NCBI GenBank assembly: GCA_025359265.1
Contig: JANYHB010000003.1
Span: forward strand, 1 to 64,000
Length of the DNA stretch: 64,000 nt
DNA from: Hyphomicrobiales bacterium
GTDB lineage: Bacteria > Pseudomonadota > Alphaproteobacteria > Rhizobiales > Aestuariivirgaceae
Direction: 5' to 3'
Positions 1 through 7,661 of the stretch are shown one piece after another. The notes beneath the pieces were generated by a model that was not told the origin of the DNA, did not search any database, and saw only the letters and a program-made list of their open reading frames with translations. Position 1 is the stretch's first letter. Each line of letters starts with the position of its first letter. The translations under genes and the position numbers were made by a program.

Positions 1-90
1 ATTGCCTCTGCCGTGCTATTTCTAGCCAGTGATGAAAGCATCTTCATGACGGGCCAGGCACTTGTGGTGGATGGCGGGATTTCGATTTAA
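1..90 (+). CDS. SDR-family oxidoreductase, C-terminal fragment
   Basis: Only the last 29 codons and the TAA stop are in the window. They read as the end of a classical short-chain dehydrogenase/reductase: a segment with FLASDES followed by FMTGQ and ending V-V-D-G-G-I. In this family that segment follows the catalytic region and closes the Rossmann-fold domain with the conserved VDGG. The substrate cannot be told because the N-terminal cofactor motif and catalytic Tyr-x-x-x-Lys lie outside the window. Confidence 0.85.
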   Translation: MASAVLFLASDESIFMTGQALVVDGGISI

Positions 91-183
91 GCTTTTGTAA
101 TGATGCGACGGATGAACGGCGTTGCCTCGTCCTTTAAATGCGCCCGTGCAGATGCGGGGCGATTTGGATTGATGGAGTTCATT

Positions 184-609
184 ATGATGAAGCAGTTTCT
201 TTATGGCGCGGCAGCTCTCGCGATCGTCGGCGGCGTGGCTTATGCCGAAAATAATGTGGTTAATTCTCCGCCAGCTCCAGCCGAAGCTCAGATGGTAGAT
301 AATACCGCTGCTCCACCTCCCGATGATGGGCAAGGTTGGTGGGGCCGAAAGGGCCATCGTCATGATCGCCGGCCTATGCGTGGTGGCATGGGGGGCCCTG
401 AAATGATGGCAAGCCCAGACGGTCGAGGACCGATGGGTGGAAGCGGTATGCCAAACCACCACGGCTTTCGGTTGGAACTTGGCAATGGCATCGGTGTCCG
501 CGTGGCATGTGGCAACACAGAAATGAAAGACTGTATTGCCAATGCGCAGTCTTTAATCGATGCCGCTAAGGCAGCCGCAGCGGTGCAGCCACAGGCCAAA
601 GCGCAATAA
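184..609 (+). CDS. small secreted Met/Gly/His-rich protein of unknown function
   Basis: A 141-residue protein that I do not recognise. The first 21 residues form a good Sec signal peptide (short charged start, hydrophobic core, AYA before the predicted cut). The mature part has a Pro/Ala-rich stretch, then a low-complexity segment rich in Gly, Met, Pro, Arg and His, then a compact C-terminal part with two cysteines eight residues apart that could form a disulfide. The ATG at 184 was chosen because a GGAG lies six bases upstream and the signal peptide starts there; the frame is open further upstream from 100. The Met/His-rich stretch could bind metal, but that is inference. Confidence 0.7.
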   Translation: MMKQFLYGAAALAIVGGVAYAENNVVNSPPAPAEAQMVDNTAAPPPDDGQGWWGRKGHRHDRRPMRGGMGGPEMMASPDGRGPMGGSGMPNHHGFRLELGNGIGVRVACGNTEMKDCIANAQSLIDAAKAAAAVQPQAKAQ

Positions 610-727
610 GATTTTATAAATCGTGCTGGTGCCGTTATTTATCGCTTGCCGCAGGTCATTATGGATTGCGATTAACCCTCACTTTTGAGATTCGCCTCGC
701 TATTGAATTTAATGCTATGATCGCTGG

Positions 728-1177
728 ATGAGTGATCAGGATATTCTGCTGCGCTTATTATTGGCACTGGTTTTGGGCGGGGCCCTGGGGCTGGAGCGGC
801 GCTGGCGGGGGCATGAGGCTGGGCCTCATACCAACGCTTTAGTGGCAACGGGAGCGGCACTTTTTGTCATTGCCGGTTTGACGCTGGGGGGCGATGCAGG
901 CGCTCGCATTTTGGCGCAAGTGGCGGCAGGGATCGGCTTTCTGGCTGGCGGCGTGATTTTGCGCGACGGCTTGCATGTGCGCGGCCTTAATACAGCAGGT
1001 ACAGTGTGGTGCGTGGCAGCTCTTGGATGTTTTGTTGGGCTGGGCCGGCTGCTGCTGGCCACTGAGGCCACGGTCATGCTCGTGCTTGCCAATAGTGTTT
1101 TTCATTTGATTGAACACAATGTGAAACCTTTGGATGAAGCAAGAAATATCAATCCACTTCAGAGGAATGCAGAATGA
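728..1177 (+). CDS. MgtC/SapB-family inner-membrane protein
   Basis: A 149-residue hydrophobic protein with several predicted membrane helices. The N-terminal region carries the family signature: a helix ending in GGALGLERRWRG followed by an alternating Thr/Asn/Ala/Leu helix, and a second helix GFLAGG then I-L-R-D-G and L-N-T-A-G-T-V-W-C. Length matches the short SapB/MgtC type without the cytosolic ACT-like domain of Salmonella MgtC. Family members are linked to growth in low magnesium and to modulation of ATP synthase, but many have no assigned role. Its stop codon overlaps the next start by four bases (ATGA at 1174-1177), so the two genes are probably translationally coupled. Confidence 0.85.
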   Translation: MSDQDILLRLLLALVLGGALGLERRWRGHEAGPHTNALVATGAALFVIAGLTLGGDAGARILAQVAAGIGFLAGGVILRDGLHVRGLNTAGTVWCVAALGCFVGLGRLLLATEATVMLVLANSVFHLIEHNVKPLDEARNINPLQRNAE

Positions 1178-1806
1178 CCATTCAAAGCGTTGTCGTAAAA
1201 TCTCTGCGGCCTTCGCAAATTGCGGTGGGCATGAAATTGGTTAAGGCCAAGCGCAAGGGATTGCGGGCCCAAGAGGGCAAGCCGCAGGAGTTGGTGAATT
1301 TTATTCTTGAAAATCCACTTCGCGTCGTCGCAGGGCCGGCTCAATTGTTCTTCATTGTTGATCATCATCATTTGGCGCACGCGTTGTTAGATGAAGGTTT
1401 CAAGACAGCTCCAATGGAAATTATGGCTGATCTTTCCACTTTGCCCATGGCGGAATTCTGGAAACAGATGGAAGCGAAAGGCTGGCTTCATCCCTTTGAC
1501 GGCAAGGGCCGCAGGAAGCCTAATCGCGCCATTCCGCGCAAGGTGAAAGATTTGGAAGATGACCCCTACCGCAGCTTGGCAGGGTTCGTGCGATTGGGTG
1601 GTGGTTTTGAGAAATCGCAAACACCCTATGCAGAATTTTTGTGGGCGGATTTCTACCGGACACGCATTGCGTTGAAGTTGGTGAAGAAGGAGTTCGCCAA
1701 GGCCCTGCAGCGAGCCAGGCAATTAGCGATGTCGACAGATGCTTCAGCCTTGCCAGGATATATGCCGCTGGCTGTGAAGCAAGTAGCCAAGAAAAAGCAC
1801 GCATAA
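1174..1806 (+). CDS. ParB-like nuclease family protein
   Basis: A 210-residue soluble protein that resembles the putative ParB-like nuclease family (PF08857, ParBc_2). It opens with a ParB-type strand (S-L-R-P-S-Q-I-A-V-G), and at about residues 53-62 has the hallmark IVDHHHLAHAL, equivalent to the DGHHR-type motif of ParB/Srx-fold enzymes. The C-terminal half is Lys/Arg-rich and helical. There is no helix-turn-helix DNA-binding domain and no parA or parS next to it, so a role in chromosome partition is unlikely. It overlaps the MgtC-family gene by four bases, so the pair probably forms a two-gene operon. Its biochemical activity is unknown. Confidence 0.75.
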   Translation: MTIQSVVVKSLRPSQIAVGMKLVKAKRKGLRAQEGKPQELVNFILENPLRVVAGPAQLFFIVDHHHLAHALLDEGFKTAPMEIMADLSTLPMAEFWKQMEAKGWLHPFDGKGRRKPNRAIPRKVKDLEDDPYRSLAGFVRLGGGFEKSQTPYAEFLWADFYRTRIALKLVKKEFAKALQRARQLAMSTDASALPGYMPLAVKQVAKKKHA

Positions 1807-1825
1807 TTAAGTGCGCGCCGGGGGT

Positions 1826-2665
1826 CTACGAAAGATCATCCAGCTGTTTTAACGCGTCTGCCAATCGCGCCGTGGCGCTGCCGGGCTTTTTCGGGCTGGG
1901 CTGGTTTTGGTGTGGTTTCCAAGCCATGGCCCAGACGAGATCAACCGAAGCGAACACACGGCCATCGGCATCGCTGTAGTTTTGGGCATAGTCGTTGCGC
2001 AAAGCTTCTAAAGTTTTGCGGGCGGTAAGCGTTTTGACGCGGGCAACCAACGGATTTGAAAAGCCGAAGTTTCTGATTTCGCGCAGCAGGGCCAAAGGGT
2101 CGGCATAGCGCAATGTAAGATGATCACTGTCGGTGACTGGCAGCGCCAGACCCGCGCGTTGCACAAGCCTGCCCATTTCACGCACGCCAATCATGGGAGC
2201 CACACGCGGGGATGCACCGCCTGTTGTGGCACTTTCAGCAGCCAGCCAGGCTTGGCGGAGTTCAGTTAAAGTTTCCCCAGCAAAGCAGCAAGACATGAAC
2301 AGCCCGTCGGGCTTTAGCGCCGCGGCACATTGCGCCATATGCCCCGGAACGTCGTTGATGCAATGCAAATCCAGCATGCTGAATATCGCATCATAGGAGA
2401 GAGCTGCCAGATTAAGCCCCTCAGCGACCGTTGGTGCGAAATGCGAAATGTTTCGAATCTTGCCGGATATTCTCAGCACGTCTTCATACGGAGTCGATTG
2501 TGATGCGATCACCAAAACATTCGCAAACTGGTGATTGATCACCGCAAGCCGTTCAGCCAGGTCTGCGGCCACGTGGTTCAACAAAGGTGCCTGCACGGCA
2601 CTGGCTTTGCGCTGGCGGGCGAGATAGAGTTTGCGATCAAAGAGTGTGGGAATTGCAGAATCCAT
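1826..2665 (-). CDS. class I SAM methyltransferase, BioC/NDUFAF5-like
   Basis: A 279-residue protein. After the start it has LFDRKLYLARQRKAS, which resembles the L-F-D-R-x-L-x-x-x-R-x-R-A opening of the BioC/NDUFAF5 group of Methyltransf_11 proteins. The middle has the expected D-A-I-F-S-M-L-D-L-H and L-K-P-D-G-L-F strands. The glycine-rich SAM loop (motif I) is poorly conserved, reading VLVIASQSTP, so activity is not assured. Start chosen at the ATG on 2663-2665 because the family signature begins right after it. That start codon overlaps the start codon of the divergent comF gene. The role could be an assembly-factor methylation or hydroxylation as for NDUFAF5; this is inference. Confidence 0.75.
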   Translation of the reverse strand: MDSAIPTLFDRKLYLARQRKASAVQAPLLNHVAADLAERLAVINHQFANVLVIASQSTPYEDVLRISGKIRNISHFAPTVAEGLNLAALSYDAIFSMLDLHCINDVPGHMAQCAAALKPDGLFMSCCFAGETLTELRQAWLAAESATTGGASPRVAPMIGVREMGRLVQRAGLALPVTDSDHLTLRYADPLALLREIRNFGFSNPLVARVKTLTARKTLEALRNDYAQNYSDADGRVFASVDLVWAMAWKPHQNQPSPKKPGSATARLADALKQLDDLS

Positions 2666-3458
2666 GGACCAGCAGCTAGCCGAAAAGCGGCAGTACTTCC
2701 AGCTTCCACTCGTAGGCGGATTGCGCGTGTTTTGGCGGGGCGTTTTACACGGCCTCACCCCGGCGCACTGTTTGGTGTGTGGAGTGCCGGTACAAGAGGC
2801 AGCTGCCGTTTGTGTTGCGTGTTGGCAGAAACTGGCCATCTTGGAAGCGCCCGTTTGCAATGTGATGGGAACGCCATTTATCTATGATCAAGGTGATGGC
2901 GCGGTAAGTGCGGAGGCCATCGCCATGGCGCCGCCTTGGCGCAAGGCCCGCGCTGCAGTGTTGTTCGATGACACGTCGAAAGAAATTGTGCACCGCCTTA
3001 AATATAGTGACCGCACCGAGGCCGGTTTGTTCATGGCGCGGATGATGGCAAGGGCGGGGCGGCAACTTACTGCTGAGGCGGATATGATTGTTCCCGTGCC
3101 GCTGCATTGGACGCGGCTGTGGAAACGCCGCTTCAATCAGGCGGCTTTTCTGGCACAGCATATTGCCAAAGGTTCGGGCAAGGTTTTTGCCCCTATGATT
3201 CTGAACCGAATCCGTGCCACCCCGCCACAAGTGGGGCTTGACGCGGAGGCGCGGCGCAAAAATATGCGCAAAGCTTTTTTGGTTTCGGCTCAATCACAAA
3301 TTAAGGGCAAACGGATATTGTTGGTCGATGATGTGCGCACCACCGGGGCCACCATTGCCGCGTGCGTTGAAACATTGAAACTGGCGGGAGCCGCTCACGT
3401 GGATGTGCTGACTTTCGCTCTTGTGCGGGCACCCTTTCGGCCCCATATCGAGGATTAA
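2664..3458 (+). CDS. comF: ComF-family phosphoribosyltransferase-like protein
   Basis: A 264-residue double-zinc-ribbon plus PRTase-fold protein. The N-terminal part has the cysteine pairs CLVCG and CVACW typical of ComF, and the C-terminal half carries the PRPP-binding loop ILLVDDVRTTGAT. In naturally competent bacteria ComF takes part in DNA uptake; in alphaproteobacteria it is usually a conserved single gene with unproven function. The ATG at 2664 is the only ATG upstream of the first cysteine pair; the frame is open from a TTG at 2631, and starts further in are possible. It is followed after one base by grxC, so it heads a run of co-oriented genes (comF-grxC-nitrilase-DUF1178). Confidence 0.85.
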   Translation: MDQQLAEKRQYFQLPLVGGLRVFWRGVLHGLTPAHCLVCGVPVQEAAAVCVACWQKLAILEAPVCNVMGTPFIYDQGDGAVSAEAIAMAPPWRKARAAVLFDDTSKEIVHRLKYSDRTEAGLFMARMMARAGRQLTAEADMIVPVPLHWTRLWKRRFNQAAFLAQHIAKGSGKVFAPMILNRIRATPPQVGLDAEARRKNMRKAFLVSAQSQIKGKRILLVDDVRTTGATIAACVETLKLAGAAHVDVLTFALVRAPFRPHIED

Positions 3459-3459
3459 G

Positions 3460-3720
3460 ATGCCTGATGTCATAATCTATACGCGAGAATTTTGTGGCTA
3501 TTGCACGCGCGCCAAAGTTCTGCTGGCCAAAAAGGGTATAAGCTATAAAGAAATTGACGGAACCTACGACAGCCAGGCCCGCGCCGAAATGTTGGCAAGG
3601 TCAGGCGGTCGCAATACCTTTCCGCAAATTTTTATTGGCAAAGTCCACATCGGTGGGTGTGATGAGCTCTACGCTTTGGATGCTAAAGGCGGGGTTGACG
3701 CGCTGTTGGAGACAAAATGA
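3460..3720 (+). CDS. grxC: glutaredoxin 3
   Basis: An 86-residue glutaredoxin with the dithiol active site C-G-Y-C near residues 12-15, the T-F-P-Q-I-F-I cis-proline loop and the G-G-C-D-E-L glutathione-binding turn. Length and motifs match the GrxC subclass. It reduces disulfides and glutathionylated proteins using glutathione. The ATG at 3460 lies one base after the comF stop. Its last codon overlaps the start of the nitrilase-family gene (ATGA at 3717-3720). Confidence 0.95.
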   Translation: MPDVIIYTREFCGYCTRAKVLLAKKGISYKEIDGTYDSQARAEMLARSGGRNTFPQIFIGKVHIGGCDELYALDAKGGVDALLETK

Positions 3721-4550
3721 AATTTAAAGCCGGGTTAGTACAACTGCGATCCACAACGGATAGTGCGCGAAACTTGAAAGAGACAACCTCGCTCATTCGC
3801 GATGCCGTTTCGCAAGGAGCAGTGTTTGTTTCCACGCCAGAGGTGACCAATATATTTGAACCAGACCGTGAGCGATTGCAGGCTGTGGCGCGGCCAGAGG
3901 CGGAAGACCTTTGCGTAGCCGGGTTTTCTGAACTTGCCGCCCGGCTGGGCATTTGGCTTCACATCGGTTCGATGGCGCTGAAAGGCGGCGATGGCAAACT
4001 GGTCAACCGCACGATTCTGTTTGATCGCAATGGCAAAATCCTTGCACGCTATGACAAGATTCATTTGTTCGATGTGGATTTAGCCAAAGGCGAAGTTTAC
4101 CGGGAGTCTGATTCTTACACGGGCGGCCACGAAGCTGTAGTGGTGGATACGCCTTTAACCAAATTCGGTTTGACGATCTGTTATGATGTGCGCTTTCCAT
4201 CGCTGCACCGCGCCTTGGCGCTTGCCGGGGCAAATGTTTTGCTGGTGCCTGCGGCCTTTACGGTTCCCACGGGCAAGGCCCATTGGCATGTGTTGTTGCG
4301 CGCCCGGGCGATTGAGACGGGCAGCTTTGTGATTGCGGCGGCCCAAGGCGGCAAGCATGATTCAGGCCGCGAAACATTTGGCCATAGCAAGGTGATCAAT
4401 CCATGGGGCGAAGTGATTTGTGAGGCCGGAACTGAGCCTGAATTTAAAGTGTTGGAGATTGATCCCGATCAAACGACCGCTGCGCGAGCCAAGATTCCAA
4501 ACTTGCGCCATGCGCGTGAATTTACGTTGAAAGAAGTCAGCGCCTTATGA
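3717..4550 (+). CDS. carbon-nitrogen hydrolase (nitrilase superfamily, Nit1/Nit2-like)
   Basis: A 277-residue nitrilase-superfamily enzyme with the full Glu-Lys-Cys triad: Glu42 in STPEVTN, Lys114 in RYDKIHLFD and Cys155 in TICYDVRFP. Length and motifs place it with the Nit branch, whose characterised members hydrolyse deaminated glutathione or omega-amides such as alpha-ketoglutaramate. Position right after glutaredoxin fits a glutathione repair role, but this is inference. It overlaps grxC upstream and the DUF1178 gene downstream by four bases each. Confidence 0.9.
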   Translation: MKFKAGLVQLRSTTDSARNLKETTSLIRDAVSQGAVFVSTPEVTNIFEPDRERLQAVARPEAEDLCVAGFSELAARLGIWLHIGSMALKGGDGKLVNRTILFDRNGKILARYDKIHLFDVDLAKGEVYRESDSYTGGHEAVVVDTPLTKFGLTICYDVRFPSLHRALALAGANVLLVPAAFTVPTGKAHWHVLLRARAIETGSFVIAAAQGGKHDSGRETFGHSKVINPWGEVICEAGTEPEFKVLEIDPDQTTAARAKIPNLRHAREFTLKEVSAL

Positions 4551-4987
4551 TTCACTACGAACTGGTGTGCGACCAAGGCCATGAGTTTGATGGCTGGTTT
4601 GCTTCGAGCGATGCTTATGACAAGCAGGCGCTGCATGGGCGAGTGGGATGCACCCACTGTGGTTCAACGGTGATTGAAAAGCAACTAATGGCCCCCGGCA
4701 TTCCATCGAAATCCAATCGTAAATCTGAGGTCTTTCCGATGCATTCTGGCCCCACGGATCCGCGTGCCGCACAGATGCTGCAAATGATGCGCGAATATCG
4801 CAAGCATGTGGATGCAAATTCCGAAGACGTGGGCAAAAATTTTGCTGAAGAAGCCCGCAAGATTCATTATAAAGAAACCGAAGAACGCGGCATCCGCGGC
4901 CAGGCGACGCGTGATGAGGCAATTGGTTTGTTGGAAGAAGGCATTGAGGTTCACCCGCTTCCGGTGCTGCCGGAAGAGGGGAATTAG
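4547..4987 (+). CDS. DUF1178-family zinc-ribbon-like protein
   Basis: A 146-residue protein of the DUF1178 family, found next to the nitrilase gene in many alphaproteobacteria. The N-terminus has the conserved I-H-Y-x-L-x-C-x-x-G-H-E-F-x-G-W-F and a C-T-H-C-G pair, so two Cys sites could hold a metal. The middle part is variable and helical; the C-terminus has the conserved E-A-I-G-L-L-E-E-G-I stretch before a Pro-Leu tail. No function has been established for the family. It is translationally coupled to the nitrilase gene (ATGA at 4547). Confidence 0.85.
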   Translation: MIHYELVCDQGHEFDGWFASSDAYDKQALHGRVGCTHCGSTVIEKQLMAPGIPSKSNRKSEVFPMHSGPTDPRAAQMLQMMREYRKHVDANSEDVGKNFAEEARKIHYKETEERGIRGQATRDEAIGLLEEGIEVHPLPVLPEEGN

Positions 4988-4998
4988 TTTAAAACCCA

Positions 4999-5466
4999 AT
5001 GGAAGATCGGGTGTATATTCGACCGGCCACGCGTGATGAGATGAGGGCCTTGGTGCAACTGATTGACCAGTCGATTCGACTAACCAATGCCAATGATTAT
5101 TCCCCAGATGTTATTAACAGAACTTGCTTACTGTTTACCGAGGAAAAATTAGTAGAGTGTTTTTTTAGGCGTGATGTTTTTGTAGCCGTCGAAGGCCTAA
5201 TGATTGTTGGAACGATTAGCCTTGGAAGCGGTAAAGTTCAAAATTTTTTTGTGGCACCAAATTCACAAAAACAGGGAATTGGCGAAGAGTTGTTAAATCA
5301 CGTTGAAGCGCACGCTATTGAAATAGGCCTAATGGAACTTGGGGTATCATCGTCGATCACAGCAATGCCCTACTATCGGAAGCGCGGTTACAAGCTTTTA
5401 CATTTTGAAGAAAAAGACGATGGCTCCACTTGGGCTTTGGTGAAGTCAATTCAAAAAAAGAATTAA
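4999..5466 (+). CDS. GNAT-family N-acetyltransferase
   Basis: A 155-residue GNAT-fold acetyltransferase. The acetyl-CoA loop reads [11 protein letters not shown] (Q-x-x-G-I-G type), followed by the helix E-E-L-L-N-H-V-E, and the C-terminal M-P-Y-Y-R-K-R-G-Y strand is typical of the family. The substrate cannot be predicted. Base composition is visibly more AT-rich than its neighbours, with runs such as a seven-T stretch at 5160-5166, which suggests a recent arrival. Its stop overlaps the end of the convergent ubiG gene by four bases (TTAA). Confidence 0.85.
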   Translation: MEDRVYIRPATRDEMRALVQLIDQSIRLTNANDYSPDVINRTCLLFTEEKLVECFFRRDVFVAVEGLMIVGTISLGSGKVQNFFVAPNSQKQGIGEELLNHVEAHAIEIGLMELGVSSSITAMPYYRKRGYKLLHFEEKDDGSTWALVKSIQKKN

Positions 5467-6215
5467 CTCTTCTGTGCCACAACCATATAATTCACATCAA
5501 TGTCCTTCGCCTTGCGCCATTCGTTGGCCAGTGGGTGATACGTGACGCCGCATTCCGCCTTCAACGTTACGCCGTTGCCTGAAAGCCACTCGCGAAGTTC
5601 TTCTGGCTTGATGAATTTTTCCCAGTTGTGGGTGCCTTTGGGCAGCCAGCCCAAAACGTATTCCGCGCCGATGATGGCGAGGCCGAATGATTTCAGCGTG
5701 CGGTTCAGTGTGGCCACAAACATCAGGCCGCCGGGCTTTATCATTGCACAGCAGGATTTGACGAAGAACTGCGGCATACCCACGTGCTCGATGACTTCCA
5801 TGTTCAAAATCACATCGAACTGTTCACCCGTATCTGCCAAGTCTTCGGCCTTGCCAACGCGGTAGTCGATGGCCAGCTCCATCTCCGCAGCGTGAACTTG
5901 CGCGGTACGGATGTTTTTTTCCGATGGATCGACGCCCACAACGGTGGCGCCTAACCTTGCCATGGGTTCACATAACAGGCCGCCGCCGCAGCCAATGTCT
6001 AAAAACCGTAAGCCCTTGAAGGGTTCGCGCAACAGGGGGTCTAAGCCAAAGCGGGCGCAGACTTGTTCTTTGATCCACACCAGACGCACAGGATTGAACT
6101 TGTGCAGCACGCCCATTTTACCCTTGGGATCCCACCAAACAGCGGCCAATTTGGAGAATTTTTCCACCTCGGCGGCGTCTAAGCTGGATAGAGTGGGGGA
6201 GGAGTCTGAGATCAT
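5463..6215 (-). CDS. ubiG: bifunctional ubiquinone O-methyltransferase
   Basis: A 250-residue UbiG. It shows the family N-terminus ([17 protein letters not shown]), the SAM motif [12 protein letters not shown] near residues 73-84, and the A-T-L-N-R-T-x-K-S-F and [11 protein letters not shown] signatures. The enzyme carries out both O-methylation steps of ubiquinone biosynthesis at the inner membrane. It lies divergent from lysC, an arrangement common in Hyphomicrobiales. Confidence 0.96.
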   Translation of the reverse strand: MISDSSPTLSSLDAAEVEKFSKLAAVWWDPKGKMGVLHKFNPVRLVWIKEQVCARFGLDPLLREPFKGLRFLDIGCGGGLLCEPMARLGATVVGVDPSEKNIRTAQVHAAEMELAIDYRVGKAEDLADTGEQFDVILNMEVIEHVGMPQFFVKSCCAMIKPGGLMFVATLNRTLKSFGLAIIGAEYVLGWLPKGTHNWEKFIKPEELREWLSGNGVTLKAECGVTYHPLANEWRKAKDIDVNYMVVAQKS

Positions 6216-6341
6216 GATGATGTGAAACCAAATTTACTGTGCCCTTATTGCATAGTTTGGGCCTCTCGCCTAAGAACCATCATGACGCAGGGGGCTGATG
6301 TGAATCACTTGCAACCAACTGAAATATAAGGGATTTGGCCG

Positions 6342-7595
6342 ATGGGCCGTTTGGTCATGAAATTTGGCGGCACCTCGGTTGCGAATATCGAGCGCATCCG
6401 CAATGTGGCGCGCCATGTGGAACGCGAAGTGAAAGCCGGCAACCATGTGGCCGTGGTGGTTTCAGCCATGTCTGGCACCACCAATCAGCTGGTGGAATGG
6501 TGCAGGCAAGCCGCCCCCATGCATGATGCCCGCGAATATGATGCAGTGTTGGCCACGGGTGAGCAAATCACGGCAGGCCTTCTGGCCATTGTATTGCAAG
6601 AGTTCGGCATTCCGGCGCGCTCTTGGGCGGGCTGGCAAATTCCCATTGAGACAGACGGCGTGCATGGCTCGGCGCGCATGACCAATATCAATGGGGGTGA
6701 AATTCTCAAGCGCATGGAGCAGGGGCAAGTTGCGGTGATCACCGGCTTCCAAGGCATTGGCCCAGACAAGCGCGTGACCACGCTGGGCCGTGGCGGCTCT
6801 GATACGTCTGCTGTTGCGGTGGCTGCCGCACTTAATGCATCCTGCGATATTTATACCGACGTCGACGGCGTTTACACCGCAGACCCGCGGATCGTGACGG
6901 CGGCCCATAAGCTTGACCGCATATCTTATGAAGAAATGCTGGAGCAAGCTTCCCTGGGTGCGAAAGTTTTGCAAGCGCGTTCGGTTGAGTTGGCAATGGT
7001 GTATAAGGTGCCATTGCAGGTGCGTTCATCATTCGAAGCGCCTGATTCACCCAACCAGAACAAGCCGGATGGCACGGGCCCCGGCACGATTGTATGCCAA
7101 GAGGAAAAATCCATGGAACAGCATGTGGTGAGTGGTATTGCCTATTCGCGCGATGAGGCAAAAGTTTCGCTGCGCAAGGTGAAAGATAAACCCGGTGTAT
7201 CGGCGGGCATTTTCGGGCCACTGGCTGAGGCCGATATCAGCGTGGACATGATTGTACAGAATGTCTCAGCAGATGGCGCTGTTGCCGATATTACCTTTAC
7301 GTTGCCGCGCAAGGATTTGCGCAAGGCCATTGAACTTTTGAATAAAATGAAAACGCAAATTGGATTTGATGATGTGGCACATTCTGCTGATGTGGCCAAA
7401 GTTTCAGTGGTTGGCATTGGCATGCGCAGTCACGCTGGTGTCGCAGCCAAGATGTTTAAATCTTTGGCTGACAAAGGCATCAACATTCAAGCCATCACCA
7501 CATCCGAAATTAAGATAAGCGTGTTGATTGATGAAGCCTATACAGAATTGGCGGTACGCGCTTTGCATACGGCATATGGTTTGGACAAAGCTTAG
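6342..7595 (+). CDS. lysC: aspartate kinase
   Basis: A 417-residue aspartokinase, first step of the lysine/threonine/methionine pathway. The N-terminus has the kinase motif K-F-G-G-T-S at residues 7-12; the catalytic region ends with the F-T-D/Y-T-D-V-D-G-V-Y-T-A-D-P-R loop. Two ACT domains follow (about residues 265-415), the usual allosteric site for lysine and threonine feedback. Length is standard for the alphaproteobacterial monofunctional enzyme. A possible promoter is TTGCAT and TAAGAA with a 17-base gap in the ubiG-lysC gap, but this is weak. No lysine riboswitch-like structure was seen upstream. Confidence 0.96.
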   Translation: MGRLVMKFGGTSVANIERIRNVARHVEREVKAGNHVAVVVSAMSGTTNQLVEWCRQAAPMHDAREYDAVLATGEQITAGLLAIVLQEFGIPARSWAGWQIPIETDGVHGSARMTNINGGEILKRMEQGQVAVITGFQGIGPDKRVTTLGRGGSDTSAVAVAAALNASCDIYTDVDGVYTADPRIVTAAHKLDRISYEEMLEQASLGAKVLQARSVELAMVYKVPLQVRSSFEAPDSPNQNKPDGTGPGTIVCQEEKSMEQHVVSGIAYSRDEAKVSLRKVKDKPGVSAGIFGPLAEADISVDMIVQNVSADGAVADITFTLPRKDLRKAIELLNKMKTQIGFDDVAHSADVAKVSVVGIGMRSHAGVAAKMFKSLADKGINIQAITTSEIKISVLIDEAYTELAVRALHTAYGLDKA

Positions 7596-7661
7596 ATCAT
7601 GGCACTTCATATGCGGTTCAAAGACACATGGAAAATGGGCATAAACCCCTGAGGAGAACGC

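Noticed and set aside
2745-3293. Long minus-strand frame opposite comF (182 codons)
   Set aside because: Antisense to a recognised gene, with no family features and no ribosome site.
6216-6341. Lysine riboswitch before lysC
   Set aside because: The gap is only 126 bases, with no long paired leader or terminator; lysine riboswitches are also not expected in this group.
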